The translations under genes and the position numbers were made by a program. Below the pieces are notes generated by a model. That model did not search any database and was not told the origin of the DNA. It saw only the letters and a program-made list of their open reading frames with translations. This document shows, piece by piece, positions 1-8,561 of a stretch of 64,000 nucleotides of DNA (positions within the stretch are counted from its first letter, which is position 1; each line of letters begins with the position of its first letter). The DNA is taken from positions 1 through 64,000 of the IMG/VR virus record IMGVR_UViG_3300020139_000001; one strand, given 5' to 3'. Source of the DNA: a virus.

Positions 1-18
1 AAAGAGTTAGGATCAAAG

Positions 19-873
19 GTGTTCGAACTGCTTGGTGGCGCTATCAAGAAGTTAGTGTCTTTTGTAGTTAATCTACCTGACCAGCTTTCTCGTCTGCTAA
101 GTGGTGAGGGAGGAGTCTTTGAGAGAGTAGGCGGATTTCTTGGTGAGTTAGTTCCTTATGCGTTAGCTGCTGGCTTAACCTTTGGCACTTTAGGACGTGT
201 CTCTAGAGGCATACGGACTACGTACAGAGTTGCACGTGGCGCAATGGGGAAGATTGGGGGAATGTTTAAAAGAGAAAAAGGAGGTCCACCAACTGCAGCT
301 CCTTCCGCACCAGTAACGCCACCGCTTACTACAACCCCAAAGGCTCTTACACGCATAAGTGGTACTTTTGGACGTACATTACCAAGAGTTACGAGAGTAG
401 CAAGGTCAGTACTAAAGGGTGGAGGACTCGCAGGTCTTGGTTTAGCAGCTACAGACCTACTACTTCCAGACGAAGGTACTATAGGGGAAGCAAAGGGTGT
501 ATTAAGTGGTGCCCTTACGGGGGCAGCAATAGGCTCAATGATTCCTGGGGTTGGTACCTTGATTGGTGCAGGAGTAGGAGCAGGACTTCCATTGCTGTAT
601 AAGTTGGGCAAAAAACTTTTTGGACCAAGTCAAGCAGAAGCTACTGTTGCTCCACTTCCTATACAACGTGTGGAAGCTATTCCTATCCTTGGTCTGAAAG
701 ATCGGAAGGATCTGGTGAATGTAATAAAAGAAGGTGTGAGTGAAGGAATACAGGATGTACTTCTGAAACTAACACAGTTACAACAGCAAGCTAGAGGTGG
801 GGGAGTCACTCTTGCAATATCGCTTCCTTCTCCTCCATCAAAAGCTCTTTTTGCACCGGAGGGTACATGGTAA
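19..873 (+). CDS. Glycine-zipper virion protein, possibly 5'-partial
   Basis: I do not recognise a specific family. The 284-residue protein has a basic N-terminal third, a Pro/Thr-rich linker near residues 95-110, and a hydrophobic glycine-zipper segment at about 158-195 (GALTGAAIGSMIPGVG and the following GAGVGAG), then a short helical C-terminus. Such zippers occur near the C-termini of phage tape-measure and internal virion proteins, so a membrane-active or tail-internal role is inferred. The GTG at 19 is the first start inside the window, but the frame is open back to base 1, so the true start may lie upstream. The stop overlaps the next gene by 7 bases, implying translational coupling. 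Confidence 0.6.
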   Translation: MFELLGGAIKKLVSFVVNLPDQLSRLLSGEGGVFERVGGFLGELVPYALAAGLTFGTLGRVSRGIRTTYRVARGAMGKIGGMFKREKGGPPTAAPSAPVTPPLTTTPKALTRISGTFGRTLPRVTRVARSVLKGGGLAGLGLAATDLLLPDEGTIGEAKGVLSGALTGAAIGSMIPGVGTLIGAGVGAGLPLLYKLGKKLFGPSQAEATVAPLPIQRVEAIPILGLKDRKDLVNVIKEGVSEGIQDVLLKLTQLQQQARGGGVTLAISLPSPPSKALFAPEGTW

Positions 874-1307
874 CTATTAGATGCTTTCTTCATGAAGTTC
901 CAAGGCCCCTAGAGTTTACCTCGAAAGGTACACTGTCTGAGATACCTGCACCTACAGATATGCACCACCTCCAGTTTCCTCCACACGCCTTCTTCTGGAC
1001 TCCAAATGATAGCCGTATAGAGGCTCTCCATATATTTGACGATACTACGAAGCGGAACTCAACGTTTAAGATTATCATTCAATTATATACTCACAAAATT
1101 GTCCTCTCTTCGGATACAAACACCCAAATCTCCTCCTTACTAACTCAGTTGGAGGAAGCTAGTGCGAGATACCAATTTGTTGTCTTTAGAACCTCGAGCG
1201 ATCTTTTGGTGCTGAACAGTCGATACTTGTGTGGTGTATTAGCGCTTGACTCTAGTGGGCTCGAGTCAAATCAAGTGGCTGAAGGACAGAGTCCTAGTCA
1301 GAAGTAG
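867..1307 (+). CDS. Hypothetical protein
   Basis: A 146-residue soluble protein of no recognised family, starting at an ATG inside the end of the upstream gene. It looks like a compact alpha/beta domain: short strands such as FKIIIQLYTHKIVL, then a helix with SSLLTQLEEASARY, then FVVFRTSSDLLVL. The last 20 residues are polar and probably disordered. Its coupling to the glycine-zipper gene and position before the head genes suggest a virion or assembly role, but nothing in the sequence shows which. Confidence 0.6.
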   Translation: MVTIRCFLHEVPRPLEFTSKGTLSEIPAPTDMHHLQFPPHAFFWTPNDSRIEALHIFDDTTKRNSTFKIIIQLYTHKIVLSSDTNTQISSLLTQLEEASARYQFVVFRTSSDLLVLNSRYLCGVLALDSSGLESNQVAEGQSPSQK

Positions 1308-1419
1308 TGGGTGCGGTCGGAGAGGTGTATAACAGCATCGAAACTCCGAGTGGGGTGATTAGCAAAATTAAGAGGATGGAGAACAATAGAAGTAGTAATC
1401 TATCTAAAGGAGGAGTCGC

Positions 1420-1890
1420 ATGACAATTGACGAAATCCTTGAAAGCCTCAAAACATTCGACACCGAAGAGCCTGAGTCGATCGTGAAGAAGAATCCATTC
1501 ATGAAAGGTGATAGGCTCAAGTCTCTTTCTCTGGATGAGGAGCAGGTACTTGAGAGCTCTTTCGACTTGCTTTCTTCTCTTAACGGCGACGAGAGTATCC
1601 TCGACTGGTCACTGTTCGAGGGCGACGAAGCTGAAACAGAGAACGAGGGTATTGAGGATCTCGACGTTGGCTTCGTTATAGGGTCTCAGCTTTTCGAGAG
1701 CATTCTCACAGAGCAGTGTCCTGAGGAAGAGGAAGAAGAGGAGGAGATGCCAGAGGAAGAAGAGGAGGAGCTTGAAGAGCCCGAAGAGGAGATACCAGAG
1801 GAAGAAGAAGAGGAGTTTGAAGAGCCCGAAGAGGAGATACCAGAGGAAGAAGAAGAGGAAGTAAGAGAAGACGAGCTTTTTGAGTTTTAG
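1420..1890 (+). CDS. Highly acidic protein with Glu-rich tandem repeats; prohead-core candidate
   Basis: A 156-residue, extremely acidic protein preceded by a strong AAAGGAGGA site. The first 100 residues look helical (IDEILESLKTF near the start). The C-terminal 55 residues are nearly all Glu and Pro, with a 15-residue unit EEEEFEEPEEEIPEE present about twice plus flanks. T4 places an acidic prohead-core protein (gp67) next to the portal gene, and this gene lies just upstream of a gp20-like portal. A scaffold or core role is therefore a reasonable inference, especially as no gp22-like scaffold is seen between the protease and capsid genes. There is no detectable sequence homology to support it directly. 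Confidence 0.65.
   Translation: MTIDEILESLKTFDTEEPESIVKKNPFMKGDRLKSLSLDEEQVLESSFDLLSSLNGDESILDWSLFEGDEAETENEGIEDLDVGFVIGSQLFESILTEQCPEEEEEEEEMPEEEEEELEEPEEEIPEEEEEEFEEPEEEIPEEEEEEVREDELFEF
1753..1866 (+). repeat. 45-bp Glu/Pro-coding tandem repeat
   Basis: Two nearly identical 45-bp units with a partial third copy encode EEEEFEEPEEEIPEE in the acidic protein. The unit is a multiple of three, so copy-number change would lengthen or shorten the acidic tail without breaking the frame. Boundaries are approximate. Confidence 0.7.
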
Positions 1891-1959
1891 ACTTTGACAC
1901 AATTCCCGTAACGCTATCTGTTCTCTGGATGTCACGAGTACGTGATAGGAGGTGAAGGG

Positions 1960-2328
1960 GTGCTTGTTTTCATTGGATTGGGTATATGTGCCTTTTGTTT
2001 TATTTTTTGGTATCTCGCTAGAGTGCTCATTTATGGCTTGGTAGCAGAGAAATACTTAAAAGTCTTAGTGTTTACTTGTGATAGAGCATGGAACACCTTT
2101 GTAGTACATGAACTTACTCCACTACTGACGGCCGCAGGAGTGGAAGCACAACACTTAACAAAATACAGACAAGTATTTGTACAATCGGTACTATCTTACA
2201 TAAGTCCATTTCAAAAGCGTATCCTGTTGCATTACTTTTCTCCTCAAGGCCTAATAGCGCTCATAAGCAAAGAGTTTGACGTGCGTGTTACACCTTTACT
2301 CACTACGTCAACTAAGACGACCACATAA
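1960..2328 (+). CDS. Small single-pass membrane protein
   Basis: A 122-residue protein with one N-terminal membrane segment at about residues 2-27 (LVFIGLGICAFCFIFWYLARVL), followed by a soluble helical domain. I chose the GTG at 1960 because a good AGGAGGTG site lies at 1947-1954; the longer reading from 1942 would place that site inside the gene. It is followed closely by the portal gene, so it probably belongs to the head operon. Function is not recognised. Confidence 0.6.
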   Translation: MLVFIGLGICAFCFIFWYLARVLIYGLVAEKYLKVLVFTCDRAWNTFVVHELTPLLTAAGVEAQHLTKYRQVFVQSVLSYISPFQKRILLHYFSPQGLIALISKEFDVRVTPLLTTSTKTTT

Positions 2329-2336
2329 GGAGAGCT

Positions 2337-4148
2337 ATGGATCTTAAAACACTCAGAAAGTTGGTGCTAAAACAGTCTCCTACTAGTGAGGAGATTGAGA
2401 AAGCTCTTGCCGATCTTGGCGCTAGTGTCATCGATTTTGGATCTGTGAAAACTGAGACGTTGATGAGAGTCTTTAGCTCGCTCTCGTCAACACTCAATGG
2501 TAAAACAAGCTCTACTTTGTCAACGCTAAACTCTCTCTTGCAAGGTGTAACTGTAGAAAGAGAGAGGCTAGAAAGGTACAGACTGATAAGAGAGTTGTTG
2601 AGTAGACTACCTGAGCTTGGACAAGCACTATCAGTATACATGGATGACGTACTGTCACCTGATGATTATCTTAAGGAGTCACTTGTCGTTTATAGTCCTA
2701 CAGATGATTCTGCTGCAGTTAACTATGTAAGCGACCTCCTTAAGAAATACAATTTAGAGGAGAAGATACCCATTCTAGTAGGTAAGACTCTGTTGTATGG
2801 CGATTTCTTTGTAGAACTAAGGGAAGCAGCTCTAGACTGGGGCAATCTGAGAGAGGAGCTAGTAATTAGGAAAGAGATCGCCAACAAGAAGGTAGTGATG
2901 GAGTCGTTCATACAGCAGAATGAACATGTCTTGACAGAAGAGGAAGAACAGAGGAAGACACTATTGTTACTGTTTTGGGAACCTGATAGAGTTGTACCGC
3001 TGATCTATCAAGATATGGTATTGGGCTACGTTGTAGTGAGACCTTATACGTCACCTTCAGCATATACATTGAGTACGAGCTCTCCAATCCCAGATGTCAA
3101 GCAAAACGAGGAAATAGTAAGAAGGGTTGTAGAGTACTTGTTGTCTAAGAAACCAGAGTTAGAGGCTGCAGTAAAGGATAGTCCTCATTTGTTCGACGAC
3201 CTCGCTGCTTTGGTGACGAATTACGCAGTATCAAAGCATCTAGAAGCGAGTGTATACTTCGTCCCACCAGAGAGGATGGAGTACTTTCGTATACCGTCTG
3301 CAAAACATTATCCATATGGTGAATCCATATTTTCCAACAATCTAATTATTGGGAGGTTGTTAGCAGTATTAGAACATTCTCTTGCTATCTATAGATTGAC
3401 TAGAGCTCCTGAGAGACGAATCTTTAAAGTGGAGGTAGGCGAAGAGAGGGACGTCACTGGTTACATCGAGAAGGTTATTAGGAAGACCAAACAAAAGGAA
3501 GTATTCCTCCAAGATCCTGTTAGTGTAGACACATTGATCTCTGAGCTCTCCTTATTTGAGGACTATTACGTGCCAACCAAAGATGGAAGGGAGTTCTTTA
3601 CCATCGAGAGTATACCTGGAGGAGAGTTGACTGCAAAAATTGAGGACATAGAGTACTTGAGAAAGAAGTTGGTAAGTGGTACAGGTATTCCTGCAATTTA
3701 TCTTGTGCAGGAGGACACCCCCGAATCAAAGTTCACATTAGCTCAGGAAAACGTGAAGTTTGCACGTACTATAGTGAAACTGCAAAAAGTGTTTACACAC
3801 CACCTTACTTCTCTAGTAAAGAAGATCTGTGCTCTTACCGATCCAAATATGTTGTCGAAAATACACAACACAACTATTACACTGAAACCACCTATTGCTA
3901 TTCAGATTGCTATCTATCAGGAATTGTTTGCTTCTATCCAAACTGTAGTCGAGAGCCTTTCAAATCTCGTTCCTGAGGTAGATAAGAAGAAGTTCGCTAG
4001 ACGTTATCTCACGCATCTCATTTCTCCACAAGAGCTTGACGACCTCATTCGTACGAGCAAGCTTGAAAAGGCTGCATCGACGAAAGTAAAAGCAGAAGCA
4101 GCGGAAGGAGAGGGAGAAGCTGCAGGTGTAGAGGAGGTTGAATTCTAA
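2337..4148 (+). CDS. Portal protein (T4 gp20-like)
   Basis: The 603-residue protein forms the dodecameric ring at the head vertex through which DNA is packaged and to which the neck attaches. It matches the T4 gp20 pattern: an N-terminal helical region, then a central block containing PSAKHYPYGESIF, LTRAPERRIFKVEVG, FYVPTKDGREFF-like residues and the ESIPGGEL...IEDIEYLRKKL segment, which correspond to the APERRVFYIDVG and TLPGG...EDVEYF blocks of T4-type portals. The C-terminal tail is Ala/Glu-rich. The start follows AAGGAG. The stop overlaps the ATG of the next gene (TAATG). Confidence 0.93.
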   Translation: MDLKTLRKLVLKQSPTSEEIEKALADLGASVIDFGSVKTETLMRVFSSLSSTLNGKTSSTLSTLNSLLQGVTVERERLERYRLIRELLSRLPELGQALSVYMDDVLSPDDYLKESLVVYSPTDDSAAVNYVSDLLKKYNLEEKIPILVGKTLLYGDFFVELREAALDWGNLREELVIRKEIANKKVVMESFIQQNEHVLTEEEEQRKTLLLLFWEPDRVVPLIYQDMVLGYVVVRPYTSPSAYTLSTSSPIPDVKQNEEIVRRVVEYLLSKKPELEAAVKDSPHLFDDLAALVTNYAVSKHLEASVYFVPPERMEYFRIPSAKHYPYGESIFSNNLIIGRLLAVLEHSLAIYRLTRAPERRIFKVEVGEERDVTGYIEKVIRKTKQKEVFLQDPVSVDTLISELSLFEDYYVPTKDGREFFTIESIPGGELTAKIEDIEYLRKKLVSGTGIPAIYLVQEDTPESKFTLAQENVKFARTIVKLQKVFTHHLTSLVKKICALTDPNMLSKIHNTTITLKPPIAIQIAIYQELFASIQTVVESLSNLVPEVDKKKFARRYLTHLISPQELDDLIRTSKLEKAASTKVKAEAAEGEGEAAGVEEVEF

Positions 4149-4393
4149 TGAGACCTGATCAAGCAAATAGACTTCTCCAACTGAAAAGATACTTTGCGAG
4201 TATCAGAGCGTACATCTCACGTCTCCACTTGGATACGGAGTATGAGTCACAGATGAGAGACTTACTTGATCTATGGACACTAACAGTTGATAACTCACCT
4301 CTCTATAATGAAAAGGAGCTAGATGATATTATACAGGGGCTGGAACAAGCTACTAAAGACTTAGTCACAAAGATCAAGTTGGAGGTAAGCTAG
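4148..4393 (+). CDS. Small helical protein between portal and protease
   Basis: An 81-residue, mostly helical protein whose ATG overlaps the portal stop codon. In T4 the same position is occupied by the small prohead-core proteins gp67 and gp68, so a core or assembly role is possible from position alone. I see no family motif. The downstream protease starts three bases after its stop. Confidence 0.7.
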   Translation: MRPDQANRLLQLKRYFASIRAYISRLHLDTEYESQMRDLLDLWTLTVDNSPLYNEKELDDIIQGLEQATKDLVTKIKLEVS

Positions 4394-4395
4394 TA

Positions 4396-5046
4396 ATGTT
4401 TCTAATACAAGAGGTCACCTCCGTTACTACTCCTGAGCTTTTGCGTGAGCAAAAGGAAGATGGACGTTGGAAGATACACTTTCGTGCTATCCTCCAAACA
4501 TGTGACGAAACCAACAGAAACAAGAGAATCTATCCCAAACAAGACTTGCAAGAGGCTATCGAAGCTGTAAGAGATAGAGTTGAGCAACGTGCTTTTTTAG
4601 GAGAGTTAGATCACCCAGCTATGACTTCTGATATGTCTAGGCAAGCTACTGTTCTTTTCAAGGAAGCTTCTCATGTGTTCACGAGGATCTGGTTCCAAGG
4701 CAAAGAAGTTTGGGGACAAGGTGAGACGTTAGCTACTCCTAATGGACAAATCCTAACTGCTCTGATAAAAGATAGAGTACCTATTGGGTTCTCTCTAAGG
4801 GCGTTAGGACAAGTGCAGGAAGGCCCTAGTGGTGTAAAAGTTGTTAAGAAGCCAATTCTAGTGGTCGCATATGATGCTGTGAGTAAACCCTCCCATGAGA
4901 AAGCCCTCCTCAAAGAGATTGTTTCGGAGAGCGTCTTTTGTATAGGCGATGTATGTGGAGTGTCTAATAGAGAGACCATAGAAGAGTTGAAGTTCATTCT
5001 GACTTTGAGAAATGAACTTCAACTTCTTTCTAGAAAGAGGAGATAA
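4396..5046 (+). CDS. Prohead core protease (T4 gp21-like, serine peptidase)
   Basis: This 216-residue protein is the maturation protease that cleaves capsid and core proteins inside the prohead. The diagnostic features of the gp21 family are present: NRNKRIYP near residue 40, the catalytic histidine in LGELDHP (His73) and the catalytic serine in PIGFSLRALG (Ser133), followed by a strand-rich region ending PILVVAYDAVSKPSH. The length agrees with T4 gp21 (about 212 residues). GGAGG lies in the end of the preceding gene. An imperfect long hairpin (4986-5023) lies near its 3' end. Confidence 0.93.
   Translation: MFLIQEVTSVTTPELLREQKEDGRWKIHFRAILQTCDETNRNKRIYPKQDLQEAIEAVRDRVEQRAFLGELDHPAMTSDMSRQATVLFKEASHVFTRIWFQGKEVWGQGETLATPNGQILTALIKDRVPIGFSLRALGQVQEGPSGVKVVKKPILVVAYDAVSKPSHEKALLKEIVSESVFCIGDVCGVSNRETIEELKFILTLRNELQLLSRKRR
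4986..5023 (+). repeat. Intragenic inverted repeat near end of protease gene
   Basis: Arms of 13 bases (gttgaagttcatt at 4986-4998 and its exact reverse complement at 5011-5023) enclose a 12-base loop; pairing can continue past a one-base bulge. It lies 23 bases before the protease stop and upstream of the capsid gene, where it could slow or process the transcript. There is no T-run directly after it. Confidence 0.7.
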
Positions 5047-5198
5047 TTAAAAGATAGTAAGAATCTAAGCAACTCCCTCCACTCCTCGGGGGTGCTGTGT
5101 GTTATGTTATACCTCTCATGAACAATTCATTCAGAATGGAAGTCATTGGAATGGAGTTCTCTTTAAAAACTCAAATCTTTCAAAGGAGGTAATTGTAG

Positions 5199-6674
5199 AT
5201 GCAAATCCTGTCTGAGTTCGACGTCAAGAGCTTACTGAAGGACACCTACGCTGTCGTTCAGGAAAGCTATGGTATTCATCCTGTAAAGGAGTTTAGAGCA
5301 GCTCTTGAGAGCGACGAGACATTCAACACATATGTGGATGCTCTTTCTCAAGGACTCTCTCCAAAGGATGAGATAGTATTTAAGAAATTAGCACAAAACT
5401 TGAGGGAGACAGTTCTTACGGAATCAAACTTCACGACAGCCTATAGCGCTTACAACTCACTTCTTCTTCCACTTCTGAGGATCTTCTTCCCGAGACTCGT
5501 GGCAAGAGAGGCTGTTAGCGTTGATCCAATGGAGAGGCCCTTCATCGTAAGATACTTCTTAAGAGCCGTTGCTAAGAAGCCAGATGGATCAATGACAGAG
5601 CTTCCTGACTACAGTGGTACAGCTTCTACAGGTCCCATGATCCCTGCATCGACAGTAATTACACTGACTGGTGGTCAGGGTTCTGGAAACCTGATTACTC
5701 TTGCGGGATACACTTCTGGCTCTCTCCAGAGGGACCTTACAGTCGTAAGTGTAACAGACGGCACTGATACAGTAGCCGTCAATGTTCAGCCAGATACTCT
5801 CACAGGCTCAGCTGAGTTCTCCGTAACCTATCCTACTAGTGGAAACACCGATAGGATTATAGTAAAAGTTAACTACGACACTGGACAGGTTGACATCCTA
5901 GCGGTAAATGGAGATACTACTGGTGTCTACTTCACCGGTACACTTACAGTGGAGTCCAATGCCCCCGATCAACTTACAACTGTAGAACTTAAGTTGGAGC
6001 CATATCAGATTGCAGCTGTAGCAAGAAAACTCAACATCAGATGGTCACCTGAGTTCGAGCAAGACGTGAAAGCTCTGTTTGATATTGACGCTCAGTCACA
6101 GTTGCTTTCACTTCTTGGTGCTCAGATAGCTACAGATGTTGATAGGGAGATACTAAACGATCTTACAACTGGTGCAAGCTCAGCCTACGCAACACAAGCT
6201 TCCTTCTCAACTACACCACCTGCTAACTTCGCATTCGGTCCAAAACAGTGGTATGAAAACATAGTGGTACAGATCAACTACCTTGCTGGACAGATCTACC
6301 ACAAGACTGCTATCGCTCCTGGTAACATCATCATCACAAGTCCTAAGAATGTTGCTATTCTCCAGAGCACAGGCGAGTACAGCAAGTTAGGAGATCTCAC
6401 AACTGGTGTGCTTGCTGGTACAACACCTTATGCTATTGGAGAGTTCTCCAACGCATATAAGGTACTTGTGACTCAGCTCATGCCAGATTCTCACATGCTC
6501 GTCATCCTGAAGCCTCAGGAGCCTGCAGCCGCCGTCTACGCTTACATGCCGTACATACCTACTTCAATCTATCCTTGGCCGATGATGAACGTGCCGAGCC
6601 TCACATTCATGACCAGGTACGCAAAGAGACTCTTCAGGCCACAGGGACTTGCAAGACTGGATATCACATCATAA
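5199..6674 (+). CDS. Major capsid protein (T4 gp23-like)
   Basis: The 491-residue HK97-fold capsid protein. Recognisable parts are an N-terminal helical region with LLRIFFPRLVAREAVSVDPM, then LKLEPYQIAAVARKLNIRWS, EFEQDVKALFDIDAQSQLLS and QIATDVDREIL, which parallel the gp23 blocks around the spine helix. A Gly/Thr-rich beta insertion sits at about residues 150-255 and probably forms a surface domain. The N-terminus should be removed by the protease encoded just upstream. The start has a strong AAAGGAGG site. The gene stands alone between a 150-bp leader and a terminator, consistent with high independent expression. Confidence 0.93.
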   Translation: MQILSEFDVKSLLKDTYAVVQESYGIHPVKEFRAALESDETFNTYVDALSQGLSPKDEIVFKKLAQNLRETVLTESNFTTAYSAYNSLLLPLLRIFFPRLVAREAVSVDPMERPFIVRYFLRAVAKKPDGSMTELPDYSGTASTGPMIPASTVITLTGGQGSGNLITLAGYTSGSLQRDLTVVSVTDGTDTVAVNVQPDTLTGSAEFSVTYPTSGNTDRIIVKVNYDTGQVDILAVNGDTTGVYFTGTLTVESNAPDQLTTVELKLEPYQIAAVARKLNIRWSPEFEQDVKALFDIDAQSQLLSLLGAQIATDVDREILNDLTTGASSAYATQASFSTTPPANFAFGPKQWYENIVVQINYLAGQIYHKTAIAPGNIIITSPKNVAILQSTGEYSKLGDLTTGVLAGTTPYAIGEFSNAYKVLVTQLMPDSHMLVILKPQEPAAAVYAYMPYIPTSIYPWPMMNVPSLTFMTRYAKRLFRPQGLARLDITS

Positions 6675-6694
6675 GTGACGGGATAGCACCTCAC

Positions 6695-6734
6695 ATCTCT
6701 AAGCCTTCCGATGAGGGGGGCTTAGAGATTTTTA
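6695..6734 (+). terminator. Rho-independent terminator after capsid gene
   Basis: An 11-bp perfect stem (atctctaagcc at 6695-6705 with ggcttagagat at 6719-6729) encloses a 13-base loop and is followed by TTTTAT. It sits 20 bases after the capsid stop codon and just before the next start, so read-through into the membrane-protein gene is likely reduced. Confidence 0.85.
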
Positions 6735-6737
6735 TAG

Positions 6738-7394
6738 GTGATGGATATGATGAGACTCTTTAAGGCACTTACGGTCGTAGGAATTAGCACTTTCATTGCA
6801 TTTCACTCTCAACAATTTCTAAGGTTGCTAGAGCCAAATGTAGTGTTTGCTTGGTTAGCAGCTATCTTGATCGAATGCGTGATCATTATACTAGCTCTAG
6901 AGTCCACTAAGCTTAGCAAACTCTTACTCATTTTAGTAGTATGTATAAGCGTAGGAGCTGCTACAGGATCCTTTCTCTCGAGTCATGGCGATCTATTAGA
7001 GAAGTTACTAGTTAAGAGGGCAGCAGTCGAATTGTTGGAGAGAGATGTTATGTTAACACAACAAGAAGGAGCTTTGAAAGAGAAGTATCTCACTAAGTCT
7101 ATCAGGAGAAGTAGAGCTCTGAGAGACGAACTCTATAAATGGATTACACAGAGTGAAGGCACATATACAGTAGGCTATAAGTTAGGTGCGTTCTTTCTCC
7201 TCATATTCATCCTTCAAATCTCAAATGTTTATATTGCTTCTTCTTTGAAGTCGGGAAAGCTTGTAGGTCCAAAAGAAGTAGCGCTCTCAAGCCTAGCAAT
7301 GAAGGCTCGGGCGTCTAAGCCTATAGTACAAAGAGTACTGTCTGCTCTACAAAAGGACAAAGTACTCTCGCCTAGAGACTTCACTTTCAAGTGA
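6738..7394 (+). CDS. Multi-pass membrane protein
   Basis: A 218-residue protein with predicted membrane segments at about 8-28, 34-54, 60-80 and 147-168, and a charged helical, probably coiled-coil, stretch between the third and fourth (LLERDVMLTQQEGALKEKYL). The C-terminus is soluble and ends with a helix-turn-helix-like run (SKPIVQRVLSALQKDKVLSPRDF), possibly a small winged-helix fold. The start is uncertain: GTG at 6738 or ATG at 6741 or 6750, with only a weak ribosome site. Function is not recognised. Confidence 0.6.
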   Translation: MMDMMRLFKALTVVGISTFIAFHSQQFLRLLEPNVVFAWLAAILIECVIIILALESTKLSKLLLILVVCISVGAATGSFLSSHGDLLEKLLVKRAAVELLERDVMLTQQEGALKEKYLTKSIRRSRALRDELYKWITQSEGTYTVGYKLGAFFLLIFILQISNVYIASSLKSGKLVGPKEVALSSLAMKARASKPIVQRVLSALQKDKVLSPRDFTFK

Positions 7395-7435
7395 ACAAAT
7401 TCTAGAACAGTTAAACAGGGCTAGGAGGTATTTGC

Positions 7436-8476
7436 ATGACTTATTCTGCATTGTTACTTGAGGAAGCTACACCACGTGGACCTGTTAAATCTCGAGCTCT
7501 AACTTTACTAAGAAAGCTCAAGGACCTCGCTAAAGGTGGTGTTAGACGCGTAATAGGTCGAGGTGTGGTTAAAGCAGGTATTGGTTATATAACAGGTGAG
7601 AGAGGAGAGATAGGTAGCGCTGCTGCGGAAGCGGCAGCTGTCGCCGGAGTTGGAAAGCTCATTGACAAGGCTATGGACGCAGCTATACACGTTGTTGCTA
7701 GAACGCCCGCAGACAAGATCACTGTTGTTGATCCTGCGGCTAGTACCCAGCTCTCTATTCCTGCGGGGGCTGTTAAGCTTGAGGCAGAGCTACTCGAGCA
7801 GGAAGATGAGGAGATGGGTGTTCCAGAAATACGCGCCGGAGGTAGTTTTTGGAGCAGGATCGTCTCGCTGTTTAAGTCTCTCTTGAGTGGGGGCGTACTA
7901 CGCGTACTCCTCTTTTGCGTGGGACTAATCGTATTCTTTGCCTTTGTGCTAGGGGTTGTGAGCGAAACTGTGTCCACTTGGCTAGAGAGTCAGCTTACTA
8001 AGTTCGCCCAAGGAGCACAGAACGCTCTCGCAGATTTAGCTAAGAGACAAGAGGAAGCGGCTAAGGCTGCAGGAAAGGAGAGTCCGGGGGAATACAGGCG
8101 TGGGTTTGTGTCTCCGCTAAAACTTATTTTCGATCAAACGCGCAAACTGTTGGAGTTTATACGTGTACGTATGCGTCTGATGAGAGAGGCATTCCAGAGA
8201 TTTGTGGACGAAAACAGGGAGAAGGAAGGATACGAAGGTTTCTTTGGAAAGGTAAAGCTGTACGCAGTAGCCTATTGGAGAGCGATCAAAACATTCTTTG
8301 TTGGCCTAAAGGGCAAGGAGGGAGCTGAAGGACCAGCAAGTATTGGAGACTTTCTTCGTCTGTTGTTAGCACCCATAATACTAGCGCTCTACATCTTTGG
8401 ACGTGGTGTGAAAGGATTGTTTAGTGGATTGGTGCTGAGATCTTCGTTGGGAGATGAGAAAAAAACTAAAGCGTGA
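7436..8476 (+). CDS. Large membrane-type protein with capsid-targeting-like N-terminus
   Basis: A 346-residue protein with CTAGGAGGT upstream. It begins MTYSALLLEEATP, then has an Ala/Gly-rich amphipathic region (about 45-85), one strong membrane segment at about 153-180, a basic helical region and a second hydrophobic segment at about 300-325 (LLLAPIILALYIFGRGV). The first ten residues resemble those of two minus-strand membrane proteins (53584-54462 and 54491-55258) and the T4 capsid-targeting sequence, which ends in a [LI]-x-E cleavage site for gp21. This suggests packaging into the head and processing, an inference that mass spectrometry of virions would settle. Confidence 0.65.
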   Translation: MTYSALLLEEATPRGPVKSRALTLLRKLKDLAKGGVRRVIGRGVVKAGIGYITGERGEIGSAAAEAAAVAGVGKLIDKAMDAAIHVVARTPADKITVVDPAASTQLSIPAGAVKLEAELLEQEDEEMGVPEIRAGGSFWSRIVSLFKSLLSGGVLRVLLFCVGLIVFFAFVLGVVSETVSTWLESQLTKFAQGAQNALADLAKRQEEAAKAAGKESPGEYRRGFVSPLKLIFDQTRKLLEFIRVRMRLMREAFQRFVDENREKEGYEGFFGKVKLYAVAYWRAIKTFFVGLKGKEGAEGPASIGDFLRLLLAPIILALYIFGRGVKGLFSGLVLRSSLGDEKKTKA

Positions 8477-8561
8477 CGTAAAGGAACTGAAGAAGGACGC
8501 AGAGGGGGAAACTAAAAGAATCAGAAGCAAAACCCGCAGAAGTAGTCGTCTACGTCTCTGA
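8454..8561 (+). CDS. Possible 35-residue basic peptide
   Basis: A short frame opens at the ATG inside the end of the upstream gene, with GGGAG just before it, and encodes a Lys/Arg-rich helical peptide (KRDVKELKKDAEGETKRIRS). It may be a separate gene, or the -1 frame continuation of the upstream protein, which ends at a run of seven A residues. A frameshift product would add this charged tail to that membrane protein. Confidence 0.3.
   Translation: MRKKLKRDVKELKKDAEGETKRIRSKTRRSSRLRL

Noticed and set aside
1894-1920. Promoter TTGACA...TATCTG before the small membrane protein
   Set aside because: The spacer is only 15 bases and the -10 is poor; not strong enough to list.
6575-6763. 62-residue frame across the capsid 3' end and terminator
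   Set aside because: It runs through the terminator hairpin and is a shadow of the capsid gene.
7585-7977. Antisense 130-residue frame opposite the membrane protein
   Set aside because: Low-complexity Ser/Ala/Thr shadow of the plus-strand gene without a ribosome site.
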